DNA of 64,000 nucleotides from Saliniramus fredricksonii (lineage in GTDB: Bacteria; Pseudomonadota; Alphaproteobacteria; Rhizobiales; Beijerinckiaceae), in NCBI RefSeq assembly GCF_900094735.1, contig NZ_FMBM01000002.1:2108001-2172000 (forward strand), given 5' to 3'. Position 1 is the stretch's first letter. Each line of letters opens with the position of its first letter. Positions 19,036 to 27,041 of this stretch are shown in pieces. Made by a program: the position numbers and the translations under genes. Below the pieces are notes generated by a model, which had not been told where the DNA came from, made no database searches, and saw nothing but the letters and a program-made list of their open reading frames with translations.

Positions 19036-20622
19036 TCAGAAACCGATGACGCAGCCATCCTTGCGCGGATCGGAGCCGCCGATATAGCCGCCTTCGATGC
19101 GCTGGATCAGCTGTGCGCCGCCGAAGCCGAAGCTCGATTCCGGCTCCTCGCTGGTGACCGCGTGGCCGAGATCGGCCAGCCCGGCCAGCACATCCGCACC
19201 TGCCGAGGATTCGATGGCAACGCCGAGCCCCCTGGTGGCGCGCCAGCGCGGCGCATCGGCAGCGGCCTGCGGATCCTGGCCCCAGAGCTGCGTGCGCAAT
19301 GTCATCTGCACATGGCCCTGCGCCTGCATCGGCCCGCCCATCACGCCGAAGCTCATCTGCGGCGCGCCGTTCTTCATCAGGAATCCGGGAATGATGGTGT
19401 GGAAGGGGCGCTTGCGCGGACCGACCCGGTTGGGATGGCCTTCCCTCGTGACGAAGCCGTAGCCGCGATTCTGCAAGGAGATCCCCGTGCCAGGCACCAC
19501 CACGCCGGAGCCGAATCCGGCATAGTTCGACTGGATGAAGGAGACCATCATGCCGCTCTCATCCGCCGCCGTCAGATAGACGGTGCCGCCATGGCGCGGC
19601 GCGCCGGCGCCGAAATCCGTGGCGCGGGCGGGATCGATCAGCTTCGCCCGGGCCTTCAGATAGGCGGGATCGAGCAGATCCTGCACCCGCACATCCTGCA
19701 TGGCCGAGAGATCGGCGACATAAGCCTCGGCATCGCGCATGGCGAGCTTCATCGCCTCGATCTGGAGATGCAGCGCGGCGACGCTGTCGGGGGCGTGGCC
19801 GGCGAGATCGCAATGTTCGAGCATGCCGAGCGCCATGCAGGCGGCGATGCCCTGGCCGTTGGGCGGGATCTCGTGCAGGGCGACATCGCCATAGGACGCA
19901 TGCACCGTGCCGCACCAGTCGTTCTCATGCGCGGCCATGTCGTCGATGGTGAGCGCCGCGCCGTGCTCGCGCGCGAAAGCCGCGATCTTTTCCGCAAGCT
20001 CCCCGCGATAGAAGGCCTCGCCGCGCGTCCGCGCGATCTGCTCGAGGCTCGCGGCCAGCGCCGGATTGCGGAACACTTCACCCGCCTGCGGCGCCCGCCC
20101 GCCTGGCATGAACGCTTCCGCGAAACCCGGCTGCCTGCCCAGAAGATCCGCCCCGCGCGCCCAGAGCGCGGCGATCACCGGCGAAACGTGGAAGCCGTTG
20201 CGCGCGTAGCGGATGGCGGGTTCGAACAGGGTCTCGAAAGGCAGTTTGCCGAAACGCTGCGAGAGATCGACCCAGGCGCTGATCGCGCCCGGCACGGTGA
20301 CGCTCTCCCAGCCGCGCTCGGACATGCCATCGGGGAATCGCTCCGGATTCCAGGCGGCAGGGGAGCGGCCGGACGCGTTGAGCCCGTGCAATTCCTTGCC
20401 GTCCCAGACAATGGCGAAAGCATCGCTGCCCAGCCCGTTGCCTGTGGGCTCGACAAGAGTCAGCGTAATTGCCGTCGCCAGCGCAGCATCAACAGCGTTC
20501 CCGCCGCGCCCGAGCATGCTGATCCCGGCTTGCGCGGCGAGCGGCTGTGAGGTCGCGACCATGTTGCGCGCCAGAACCGGCGAGCGGCGGGAGGCGTAAG
20601 GCGAAGCGGCGGAAAGCGTCAC
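19036..20622 (-). CDS. Gamma-glutamyltransferase family protein
   Basis: The 528-residue Ntn-hydrolase proenzyme starts VLARNMVATSQPLAAQAG, has the GRGGNAVDAALA helix and the autoprocessing site in the HGGTVYLTAADESG segment, where the Thr becomes the N-terminal nucleophile of the small subunit. The C-terminal SFGVMGG-type loop and the FGFGGAQLIQR end are present. Members cleave gamma-glutamyl bonds of glutathione or act as acylases. No obvious signal peptide is visible, unlike classical periplasmic GGT, so a cytoplasmic acylase-like or glutathione hydrolase-like role is possible. The start is a GTG with a GAGGA site, eight bases upstream. Confidence 0.87.
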   Translation of the reverse strand: MTLSAASPYASRRSPVLARNMVATSQPLAAQAGISMLGRGGNAVDAALATAITLTLVEPTGNGLGSDAFAIVWDGKELHGLNASGRSPAAWNPERFPDGMSERGWESVTVPGAISAWVDLSQRFGKLPFETLFEPAIRYARNGFHVSPVIAALWARGADLLGRQPGFAEAFMPGGRAPQAGEVFRNPALAASLEQIARTRGEAFYRGELAEKIAAFAREHGAALTIDDMAAHENDWCGTVHASYGDVALHEIPPNGQGIAACMALGMLEHCDLAGHAPDSVAALHLQIEAMKLAMRDAEAYVADLSAMQDVRVQDLLDPAYLKARAKLIDPARATDFGAGAPRHGGTVYLTAADESGMMVSFIQSNYAGFGSGVVVPGTGISLQNRGYGFVTREGHPNRVGPRKRPFHTIIPGFLMKNGAPQMSFGVMGGPMQAQGHVQMTLRTQLWGQDPQAAADAPRWRATRGLGVAIESSAGADVLAGLADLGHAVTSEEPESSFGFGGAQLIQRIEGGYIGGSDPRKDGCVIGF

Positions 20623-20727
20623 GGAATCATCCTCGGATTGCGGGCGTTGCAGCTGATTAACCGCTCGGGCGCACGCGCGAAACCGGCGCGAATGCGAGAA
20701 GGGTTTTTGAAACCGGCATAGCCTCGA

Positions 20728-21021
20728 TCAGGACAGTTCCAGCCGCAACGAACGCCCGACGGCATGCGCGGCTCGGCTGAGCGCACCGAGCGTGACCCCG
20801 TCATTGTCGGGATCGAGCAGACGATCGACCTGCGAGCGGCTCGTCTCCAGCCTGCGGGCGAGCTCCGCCTTGCTGATGCGCTCCACAGCCATCGCCTCGG
20901 CCAGCTGAAATGCGATAACCCGCTTGATGGCCGTCTCGGTCGTGCTTTCGCGAGTCCCCTGCTCGGCGAGGAAATCATCGAAGCTCTGGCCGAGCCTGCC
21001 GTGTTCGATATCATTATTCAT
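20728..21021 (-). CDS. XRE-family HTH protein, antitoxin-like, without a visible toxin partner
   Basis: The 97-residue protein has an N-terminal SFDDFLAEQG segment, the AIKRVIAFQLAEAM helix and a Cro/C1 helix-turn-helix (ISKAELARRLETSRSQVDRLLD) ending in DNDGVTLGALSRAAHAVGR. This layout is that of HigA-like antitoxins normally encoded right after a RelE/HigB-type toxin. Here the gene is preceded by the cobC stop only about 40 bp away and followed by the GGT gene, with no room for a toxin. It may be a solitary regulator or the relic of a toxin-antitoxin pair. Confidence 0.75.
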   Translation of the reverse strand: MNNDIEHGRLGQSFDDFLAEQGTRESTTETAIKRVIAFQLAEAMAVERISKAELARRLETSRSQVDRLLDPDNDGVTLGALSRAAHAVGRSLRLELS

Positions 21022-21059
21022 TGCCCAAGACCCTTCAAGCACTTGGGGAACGCTTCAAA

Positions 21060-22100
21060 TCATTCACAGTACGTACCGTATATGGTTCGGGTCTGCAACG
21101 CCTCCCCCACCCTCCGCCACTCCGCTTCATCGCCCGGCAAACCGAGCCTCAGCCAGTCGTCAGCGTATGGGAAGACGCGGCTCCAGATGCGCCGACGGGC
21201 GAGCCGTTCCTGCGCTGATGCCGCCCCGCCGGGGATCGTATAGGTGCGAAACAGGGCCGTGCCGCCGACGAGGTCCCAGCCGCGTGCGATGGCGAGGGCG
21301 TCGAGCCGGGCGCAATCCTCCGTGAGTCGCGCGATGCTGCGCGCGCGCCAGGGCGCATCCCGCAGGGCGATCCGCCCCGCCGCGATGGCCGGGCCGGAAA
21401 CCGCCCAGGGCCCGGCCATGCTTTTGAGGCGGGCGATCAGCGGTGCGGCGCCCAGCACGAAGCCGAGCCGCAGGCCGGCAAGGCCGTAGAACTTGCCGAA
21501 GGAGCGCAGGACGAGGATGTTTTCCGGGCCGCTCTCGCCGAGATGCGGCGCCAGCGACAGGCCCGGCGTCGCATCGGCGAAGCTTTCATCGATCACGAAC
21601 AGGCCGACATTTTTCGCCAATGCGATCAGCTCCGCCGGCGGATATTCGCGTCCGTCCGGATTGTTGGGATTGACCACGACCGTCACGTCCGCCCCGACGA
21701 GATCGTCGAGCCCCGCGACCGGGCGCACGGCGATGCCGGCCCCGGTGAGCGCGCCGGCATGTTCGTTGTAGGTCGGCGTCACGACCCGCGCATCGACAGC
21801 GCCGGCCACGCGCTCCCTCACGAGAGCGGGCACGAGCTGGATCGCGGCCTGGGCGCCGGCGAGGGGCAGGATCGCGGCGCGGGTCTCGTAGGCATCGCGC
21901 GCAGCCGCGATCAGATCATCGAGCGCGGCGCGCTGCGGCAGGGCGCACAGATCCGCGGGGCCGAGCGCCGGCATCGGATAGGGCAACCGGTTGATGCCGG
22001 TGGAGAGGTCGATCCACTCCCCCGCCGCGCCGCCATAGGCCACCCGCGCGCGGTCGAGATCGCCGCCGTGATCGCGGATTTCGATCTGATCACCCGTCAT
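21060..22100 (-). CDS. cobC: Threonine-phosphate decarboxylase-type aminotransferase for cobalamin synthesis
   Basis: This 346-residue fold-type I PLP enzyme of the CobC group begins HGGDLDRARVAYGG, continues with DLSTGINRLPYP, has the NPNNPDGR loop and the PLP Lys in LRSFGKFYGLAGLRLGF. It makes (R)-1-amino-2-propanol phosphate (in Salmonella naming CobD), which CbiB attaches to the corrin ring. The ATG at 22100 was chosen because the family-like sequence begins there; upstream in-frame sequence overlaps cbiB. It follows cbiB by 22 bases on the same strand, so the two consecutive steps are probably cotranscribed. Confidence 0.88.
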   Translation of the reverse strand: MTGDQIEIRDHGGDLDRARVAYGGAAGEWIDLSTGINRLPYPMPALGPADLCALPQRAALDDLIAAARDAYETRAAILPLAGAQAAIQLVPALVRERVAGAVDARVVTPTYNEHAGALTGAGIAVRPVAGLDDLVGADVTVVVNPNNPDGREYPPAELIALAKNVGLFVIDESFADATPGLSLAPHLGESGPENILVLRSFGKFYGLAGLRLGFVLGAAPLIARLKSMAGPWAVSGPAIAAGRIALRDAPWRARSIARLTEDCARLDALAIARGWDLVGGTALFRTYTIPGGAASAQERLARRRIWSRVFPYADDWLRLGLPGDEAEWRRVGEALQTRTIYGTYCE

Positions 22101-22122
22101 GCCGCCCTTTCTGCGCAATCCC

Positions 22123-23088
22123 TCACGCGAGAGCAAGCAGTGTCGCAATGGCAAGGAGCATGATCAGCAGCGCGACCATGGCCCGACGATAGAGTGCGAG
22201 CCCGTCTTCGAGATCGCGCGCCTGTGGATCGGGCGCAGCGCCGTTGAGCCAGGGCTCGTCCCGGATGCCGCTGCCATAGCTGCGCGGCCCCGAAAGCCGC
22301 ACGCCGAGCGCCCCCGCCATCGCCGCTTCCGGCCATCCCGCATTGGGCGAGCGATGATGACGCGCATCGCGGCGCATCACCGCGAGCGCGCGCAGCGGGC
22401 GCTTCGAGACGAGCGCGAAGAGCAGGCCGGTCAGCCGCGCCGCCGGCCAGTTCACCGCATCGTCGAGCTTCGCCGCGAAGCGCCCGAAATCCGTATGGCG
22501 CGCATTGCGGTGGCCGATCATGCTGTCGAGGGTGTTGATCGCCTTGTAGGCCACGATGCCGGGCAGGCCGAGCAGCAGACCCCAGAAGAGCGGCGCCACG
22601 ATCCCGTCGGAGGTGTTCTCCGCAAGGCTCTCGATCGCCGCGCGGGTCACCCCCGGCGTATCGAGCAGCGCGGGGTCGCGCCCCACGATCATCGCTACAG
22701 CCGCGCGTGCGCCGTCGAGATCGCGGGCACTGAGCGGTGTGGCGACGGCGGTGACATGGTCATGCATCGAACGCGTGGCGATCAGCGGCCAGGCGAGCAG
22801 CGCCGTGACGATCAGTCCTGCGAGATCATGCGGCAGAACCAGCGCAGCGACCAGCGCGGGCAGGCTGGCCAGGACGATCACGGCGAGTGCGGCCAGCATG
22901 CCCGCCCGCGCCCGTCGCGCCGGCGGGTCCCCCTCGCGGTTGAGTCGCCTGTCGCACCCGCTGATCACCGCGCCGATCCAGGTCACCGGATGGCCGATCC
23001 ACGCATAGAGCCGCGCCGGCCAGCCGATGGCGGCATCGATCAGCATGGCGAGCGCCATCGCGGCGGCGCTGAAACCGATCAGGCTCAT
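22123..23088 (-). CDS. cbiB: Adenosylcobinamide-phosphate synthase CbiB
   Basis: The 321-residue inner-membrane enzyme, called CobD in the Pseudomonas naming, joins aminopropanol phosphate to adenosylcobyrate. It shows HPVTWIGAVIS after the first helix, the long conserved block ESLAENTSDGIVAPLFWG, then AYKAINTLDSMIGHRN, and several hydrophobic helices including one at the C-terminus. These are diagnostic for the family. It forms an operon with cobC and is divergent from cobU-cobQ across about 170 bp. Confidence 0.93.
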   Translation of the reverse strand: MSLIGFSAAAMALAMLIDAAIGWPARLYAWIGHPVTWIGAVISGCDRRLNREGDPPARRARAGMLAALAVIVLASLPALVAALVLPHDLAGLIVTALLAWPLIATRSMHDHVTAVATPLSARDLDGARAAVAMIVGRDPALLDTPGVTRAAIESLAENTSDGIVAPLFWGLLLGLPGIVAYKAINTLDSMIGHRNARHTDFGRFAAKLDDAVNWPAARLTGLLFALVSKRPLRALAVMRRDARHHRSPNAGWPEAAMAGALGVRLSGPRSYGSGIRDEPWLNGAAPDPQARDLEDGLALYRRAMVALLIMLLAIATLLALA

Positions 23089-23255
23089 GCGACAGGCTTC
23101 TTCGAAACGGAATGCGGTTTCGGGGCGCGGGCCCCCATCGGCGCGGTCATGGACTGTTCAATACACACCGCTCGCCGGTCCCGCCAGCGGTTGCGCGCGG
23201 CGCCGGGTGAATCCGCGCCTCGCATCCGGTGCGCTGTTGGGCTAGAACCATCCGC

Positions 23256-23759
23256 ATGAGCATCATCCTGATTACCGGCGGCGCGCGCTCGGGCAAGAGT
23301 CGCCATGCCGAAGAGCGCGTGCTGGCCATGCCGGGGCGCCCGGTCTATATCGCCACGGCCCAGGCCCTCGACGACGAAATGCGTGCGCGTATCGCCGCCC
23401 ATCAGGCACGCCGCGATGATCGCTGGGGCGACCATCCCGCCCCGCTCGATCTCGTCAGTGCGCTCGATGTCACCGATGGCGCGGGCCCGCGTCTCGTCGA
23501 TTGCCTGACGCTGTGGCTGACGAACCTGCTCTTTGCCGAGCGCGATCTCGCGGCTGAGGGCGAAGCGCTCTGCGCCGCGCTCGTTCGCCAGAAGAGTCCG
23601 ATCGTGCTCGTGACGAACGAGGTCGGTTTCGGCATCGTGCCGGAGAATCGTCTGGCGCGACAGTTCCGCGATGCGGCGGGGCGGCTCGCGCAGGATGTCG
23701 GCGCGGTCGCGGATGAAGTGGTGCTGGTCGTGGCCGGTCAGCCGTTGCGGATCAAGTGA
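23256..23759 (+). CDS. cobU: Bifunctional adenosylcobinamide kinase/guanylyltransferase
   Basis: The 167-residue protein (CobP in Pseudomonas naming) phosphorylates adenosylcobinamide and then transfers GMP to it, activating the nucleotide loop. The P-loop GGARSGKS lies near the N-terminus (about residues 7-14), followed by [24 protein letters not shown] and the signature [20 protein letters not shown]. The length is normal. The ATG at 23256 puts the P-loop strand at the very N-terminus as in homologues. It is followed by cobQ after ten bases, in the same operon. Confidence 0.93.
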   Translation: MSIILITGGARSGKSRHAEERVLAMPGRPVYIATAQALDDEMRARIAAHQARRDDRWGDHPAPLDLVSALDVTDGAGPRLVDCLTLWLTNLLFAERDLAAEGEALCAALVRQKSPIVLVTNEVGFGIVPENRLARQFRDAAGRLAQDVGAVADEVVLVVAGQPLRIK

Positions 23760-23769
23760 ACATGCCTTC

Positions 23770-25248
23770 ATGAGCGCCACATTGATGATCCAGGGCGCCG
23801 GCTCCAATGTCGGCAAATCCATGCTCGTTGCCGGGCTCGCGCGGGTCTTTGCCCGGCGCGGGCTGCGCGTGCGCCCGTTCAAGCCGCAGAACATGTCAAA
23901 CAATGCCGCCGTCACCGATGATGGCGGCGGCGAGATCGGGCGTGCCCAGGCCCTGCAGGCACGCGCGGCGGGCGTGGCGACATCGATCCACATGAACCCC
24001 GTCCTGCTCAAGCCGGAAAGCGAGACCGGCGCGCAGGTCATCGTCCAGGGTCAGCGTCTGACCACGGCGCGGGCGCGCGATTACGCCAGGCTCAAGCCGC
24101 AACTGCTCGCAAGCGTGCGCGAGAGCTTCGCGATCCTGCGCCGCGAGGCGGATCTGGTGCTGGTGGAGGGCGCGGGCTCTCCCGCCGAGATCAATCTGCG
24201 CGCCGGCGATATCGCGAATATGGGCTTCGCGCAGGCGGAGCGCGTGCCGGTCGTGCTCGTCGGCGATATCGATCGCGGCGGGGTGATCGCGCAGATCGTG
24301 GGCACGCAAGCCGTGATCGATCCGCAGGATGCGGCTTTGATCAAGGGCTTTCTCATCAACAAGTTTCGCGGTGATCCGCGCCTGTTCGACGACGGCTACG
24401 CGGCGATCACTGACCGCACCGGCTGGCGCGGTTTCGGCGTGCTGCCCTGGTTCGCGCGCGCCCATGAACTCCCCGCCGAGGATGCCCTCGACATCGCCGC
24501 CAAACGCGGCGATGGCGCTTTCCGCATCGTCGTGCCGCGCCTGTCGCGGATTGCCAATTTCGACGATCTCGACCCGCTCGCCCTCGATCCGGCGCTGTCC
24601 GTGGAGGTGGTGGCGCCGGGACGCCCGCTCCCGCTTGACGCCGATCTCGTCATCATTCCCGGCTCGAAATCGACACGTGGCGACCTCGCCTTCTTCCGCG
24701 AGCAGGGCTGGGATATCGATCTTGCGGCGATCCTGCGCCGGGGCGGGCGGGTGCTCGGCCTGTGTGGCGGCTATCAGATGCTGGGCCGAAGCATCGCCGA
24801 TCCGGAGGGCATCGAGGGGCCGGCGGGGACGAGCCCCGGCCTCGGCCATCTCGCCATCGACACGGTGATGCGGCACGACAAGCACGTCACACAGGTCCGC
24901 GCGCGCCACATCGCCTCCGATACGCCGGTGAGCGGCTACGAGATCCATATCGGCGAGAGCGACGGGCCGGACCGGGCACGGCCTCTTTTCGATCGCGACG
25001 GCACGCCGGAGGGCGCGGTCTCGGCGGATGGACGGGCAATGGGAAGTTATCTGCATGGTCTGTTTGGCGAAGACGCGTTCCGCCGCACCTTTCTCAACCG
25101 GATCGGCGCACAAGCCTCCGGTCGCGCCTCCGATTTCGCCTATGAAGCGCAGGTGGATGCCGCGCTGGACGCGCTCGCCGATCACCTGGAAGCGCATTGC
25201 GACTGCGACGGGCTGCTCACCATCGCGCAGGCGGGCGCCGCCGGCTGA
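23770..25248 (+). CDS. cobQ: Cobyric acid synthase
   Basis: The 492-residue amidotransferase amidates four carboxyls of adenosylcobyrinic acid a,c-diamide with glutamine as donor. The N-terminal MinD-like ATPase domain carries [15 protein letters not shown] and the [13 protein letters not shown] block. The C-terminal class I glutaminase-like domain has the nucleophile Cys in [11 protein letters not shown] and a distal His in GSYLHGLF. The start at 23770 is placed at the conserved N-terminal strand and lies ten bases after cobU. Convergent carD follows, with a hairpin between them. Confidence 0.95.
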   Translation: MSATLMIQGAGSNVGKSMLVAGLARVFARRGLRVRPFKPQNMSNNAAVTDDGGGEIGRAQALQARAAGVATSIHMNPVLLKPESETGAQVIVQGQRLTTARARDYARLKPQLLASVRESFAILRREADLVLVEGAGSPAEINLRAGDIANMGFAQAERVPVVLVGDIDRGGVIAQIVGTQAVIDPQDAALIKGFLINKFRGDPRLFDDGYAAITDRTGWRGFGVLPWFARAHELPAEDALDIAAKRGDGAFRIVVPRLSRIANFDDLDPLALDPALSVEVVAPGRPLPLDADLVIIPGSKSTRGDLAFFREQGWDIDLAAILRRGGRVLGLCGGYQMLGRSIADPEGIEGPAGTSPGLGHLAIDTVMRHDKHVTQVRARHIASDTPVSGYEIHIGESDGPDRARPLFDRDGTPEGAVSADGRAMGSYLHGLFGEDAFRRTFLNRIGAQASGRASDFAYEAQVDAALDALADHLEAHCDCDGLLTIAQAGAAG

Positions 25249-25266
25249 GGCAGGCGCCGGGCCCCA

Positions 25267-25301
25267 TGAAAAAGCGGACCCGGTCATGGACCGGATCCGC
25301 T
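25267..25301 (-). terminator. Terminator between convergent cobQ and carD
   Basis: A 13-bp stem with one mismatch (AGCGGA-C-CCGGTC against GACCGG-A-TCCGCT) has a three-base loop. On the minus strand it is followed by a run of five T, which makes it a terminator for carD; the stem would also slow transcription coming from cobQ. Confidence 0.8.
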
Positions 25302-25334
25302 CTCACATTGCCGTTGAATTCAGCCGGAAGCGCC

Positions 25335-25940
25335 TCAGGCGGCCTCTTCCTGCAGATCGCCGTTATCGGAATCGCCCTCGGCAGCCTCCGCGCCATCGGC
25401 ATCCTCGGCGCCCTTGGCGCGGCGCGGCGACTTGGCGAGCGCTTCCTCAATCAGCTTGAGCGCTTCCGTTTCGGTCGCAGCATTGACCGATGCAATTTCG
25501 CTGACGACACGCTCCAGAGCGGCCTCGTAGAGCTGACGCTCGCTGTAGGACTGCTCGGGCTGGGCATCGGAGCGATAGAGATCGCGCACGACTTCCGCCA
25601 CCGAGATCAGATCACCGGAATTGATCTTGGCTTCATATTCCTGCGCACGACGCGACCACATGGTGCGCTTCACCCGGGCGCGGCCCGCCATGGTCGTGAG
25701 CGCCTTTTCCACGAGACCCGATTCGGCGAGCTTGCGCATGCCCACGCTCTCGGCCTTGCTGGTCGGGACGCGCAGGACCATCTTGTCCTTTTCGAAACTG
25801 ACGACGTAAAGTTCGAGCTTGAAGCCGGCGATCTCCTGCTCCTCGATCGCCGTGATGCGACCGACGCCGTGCGCCGGATACACGACTGCTTCACCTGCCT
25901 TGAAACCGAGTTGCTTGGCGTTCTTCTTGGCGGTCGTCAT
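25335..25940 (-). CDS. carD: CarD/CdnL family RNA polymerase-binding regulator
   Basis: The 201-residue protein has an N-terminal RNA polymerase-interacting domain (about 10-70; FKAGEAVVYPAHGVGRI, the Tudor-like fold shared with TRCF) and a helical DNA-binding domain (about 75-165; RRAQEYEAKINSGDL, AEVVRDLYR). CarD stabilises open complexes at rRNA and other promoters and is usually essential in alphaproteobacteria. The C-terminal tail (about 170-201) is acidic and Ala-rich and probably disordered. It is the last gene of a minus-strand series helicase, S4 protein, fdxA, carD, but a 357-bp gap before it suggests its own promoter. Confidence 0.93.
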   Translation of the reverse strand: MTTAKKNAKQLGFKAGEAVVYPAHGVGRITAIEEQEIAGFKLELYVVSFEKDKMVLRVPTSKAESVGMRKLAESGLVEKALTTMAGRARVKRTMWSRRAQEYEAKINSGDLISVAEVVRDLYRSDAQPEQSYSERQLYEAALERVVSEIASVNAATETEALKLIEEALAKSPRRAKGAEDADGAEAAEGDSDNGDLQEEAA

Positions 25941-26297
25941 GCGATGAAGGCCTCCTGCATGGATGCCGCGCGACGTTATCAGGGTCGCGTCGACGATAAT
26001 GGAGCCGCCGGCAGGGGTCCGGCAGTCCGGAAGATCAAGTGTGGAGCAAGCGCACCGAAGTCGCCCCCGGATCGCGATCCGTGGTCCACACCCCCTAAAT
26101 GCGCGTCAAGATGTCGAGAAAAGCCCCCGGCGCCATCGGCAATCAAAGCGTTCAAGGTCCGATCCGATGGCGGTCAGGAAGATGATCATGATAGGCTGGG
26201 CTCACAATAAGTGTGGTGCCCGTCGCTCATTCTCGACGGTAATCAGACCCTAGCACAAAACCCATGAAAAATCAAAACGGCTGACGTCAAACTGTCA
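25941..26297. other. Intergenic region upstream of carD, no gene recognised
   Basis: These 357 bp hold the presumed carD promoter. The fdxA side (26200-26297) is markedly AT-richer than the surroundings and has a weak 6-bp hairpin (CCGTCG/CGACGG, 26220-26239) that could end fdxA transcription. No frame shows family-like sequence. A PHO-box-like string at 26281-26298 is discussed and rejected separately. Confidence 0.5.
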
Positions 26298-26636
26298 TCA
26301 ATCGCCGTCACCGGGATTGGCCGAGAAGAATTTTTCGTATTTACCTTCCATCCCATCATATTCTTTCGCATCCGGCGGCTCCGGCTTCTTCTGCGTGATG
26401 TTGGGCCAGGTCTTGGACAGATCGGTATTGATCTGCAGCCATTGCTCCAGCCCCGGCTCCGTATCCGGCTTGATCGCCTCGGCCGGGCATTCGGGTTCGC
26501 AGACGCCACAATCGATGCATTCGTCGGGATGGATGACGAGCATGTTCTCCCCTTCATAGAAGCAATCGACCGGGCAGACCTCGACGCAATCCATATATTT
26601 GCATTTGATACAATTCTCGGTGACAATATAGGTCAT
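26298..26636 (-). CDS. fdxA: Seven-iron ferredoxin FdxA
   Basis: The 112-residue ferredoxin has two cluster-binding motifs. The first is [17 protein letters not shown], with the extra spacing typical of a 3Fe-4S plus 4Fe-4S protein, and the second is [14 protein letters not shown]-terminal extension ([20 protein letters not shown]) is typical of FdxA from alphaproteobacteria. It is a cytosolic electron carrier. The ATG at 26636 gives the standard MTYIVTENC start. It follows the S4-domain gene at about 125 bp on the same strand. Confidence 0.95.
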   Translation of the reverse strand: MTYIVTENCIKCKYMDCVEVCPVDCFYEGENMLVIHPDECIDCGVCEPECPAEAIKPDTEPGLEQWLQINTDLSKTWPNITQKKPEPPDAKEYDGMEGKYEKFFSANPGDGD

Positions 26637-26760
26637 GACACAGTTCCGTCCGGCTTTCGCTCGTCCCATGGTGGATGCCCGCAGGGAGCGGGCATGGGGC
26701 GCGGACATCGCTTTATCGCGTCCGCCCGCAATGCACAACTAGTTCCCCCCGCGCACCCCA

Positions 26761-27027
26761 TCAAGAGTCGATCGCCTCATAGAGTGCCCGTGCCGCATCG
26801 GCATTGCCGCGCCGCTCTCCGAGCGCCGTGACGCGCGCCACGATGGTGCCATGCTCCGCCGCCACCGTGAGCACGTCACCCGCCGCGATCCCCTTGGAAG
26901 GCTGCTTGATGCGCGTGCCGTTGAGGCGCACACGCCCGTCCTCCACGAGTTTCGCACAGGCCGTACGCGTGCGGGCGAATCGGGCGTACCAGAGCCATTT
27001 GTCGAGGCGCTGGCGATCTTCCCGCAT
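26761..27027 (-). CDS. S4-domain RNA-binding protein (HslR/Hsp15-like)
   Basis: The 88-residue protein begins RLDKWLWYARFARTRTACAKLV, the S4 RNA-binding helix pair, followed by VRLNGTRIKQPSKGIAAGDVL. This matches small heat-shock-like Hsp15 proteins that bind the 50S subunit carrying nascent chain after erroneous dissociation. It ends in a short variable tail. It starts 14 bases after the true end of the helicase gene, so the two RNA-acting proteins are probably cotranscribed. Confidence 0.88.
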   Translation of the reverse strand: MREDRQRLDKWLWYARFARTRTACAKLVEDGRVRLNGTRIKQPSKGIAAGDVLTVAAEHGTIVARVTALGERRGNADAARALYEAIDS

Positions 27028-27041
27028 GCCCGGCCTGCCTC

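Noticed and set aside
23089-23255. Possible cobalamin riboswitch between divergent cbiB and cobU
   Set aside because: Some short strings on the minus strand recall parts of the B12 element (CGCAACCGC), but the B12 box and the ordered core helices are missing. A covariance search for the cobalamin riboswitch would settle it.
25963-26253. 96-codon plus-strand frame in the carD-fdxA gap
   Set aside because: It has no ribosome binding site, no recognisable family and an Arg/Ser/Pro composition typical of chance frames in GC-rich DNA.
26281-26298. PHO-box-like CTGACGT-CAAA-CTGTCAT
   Set aside because: The spacing fits, but the first repeat is poor and the site lies at the end of fdxA with no gene start downstream in either orientation.
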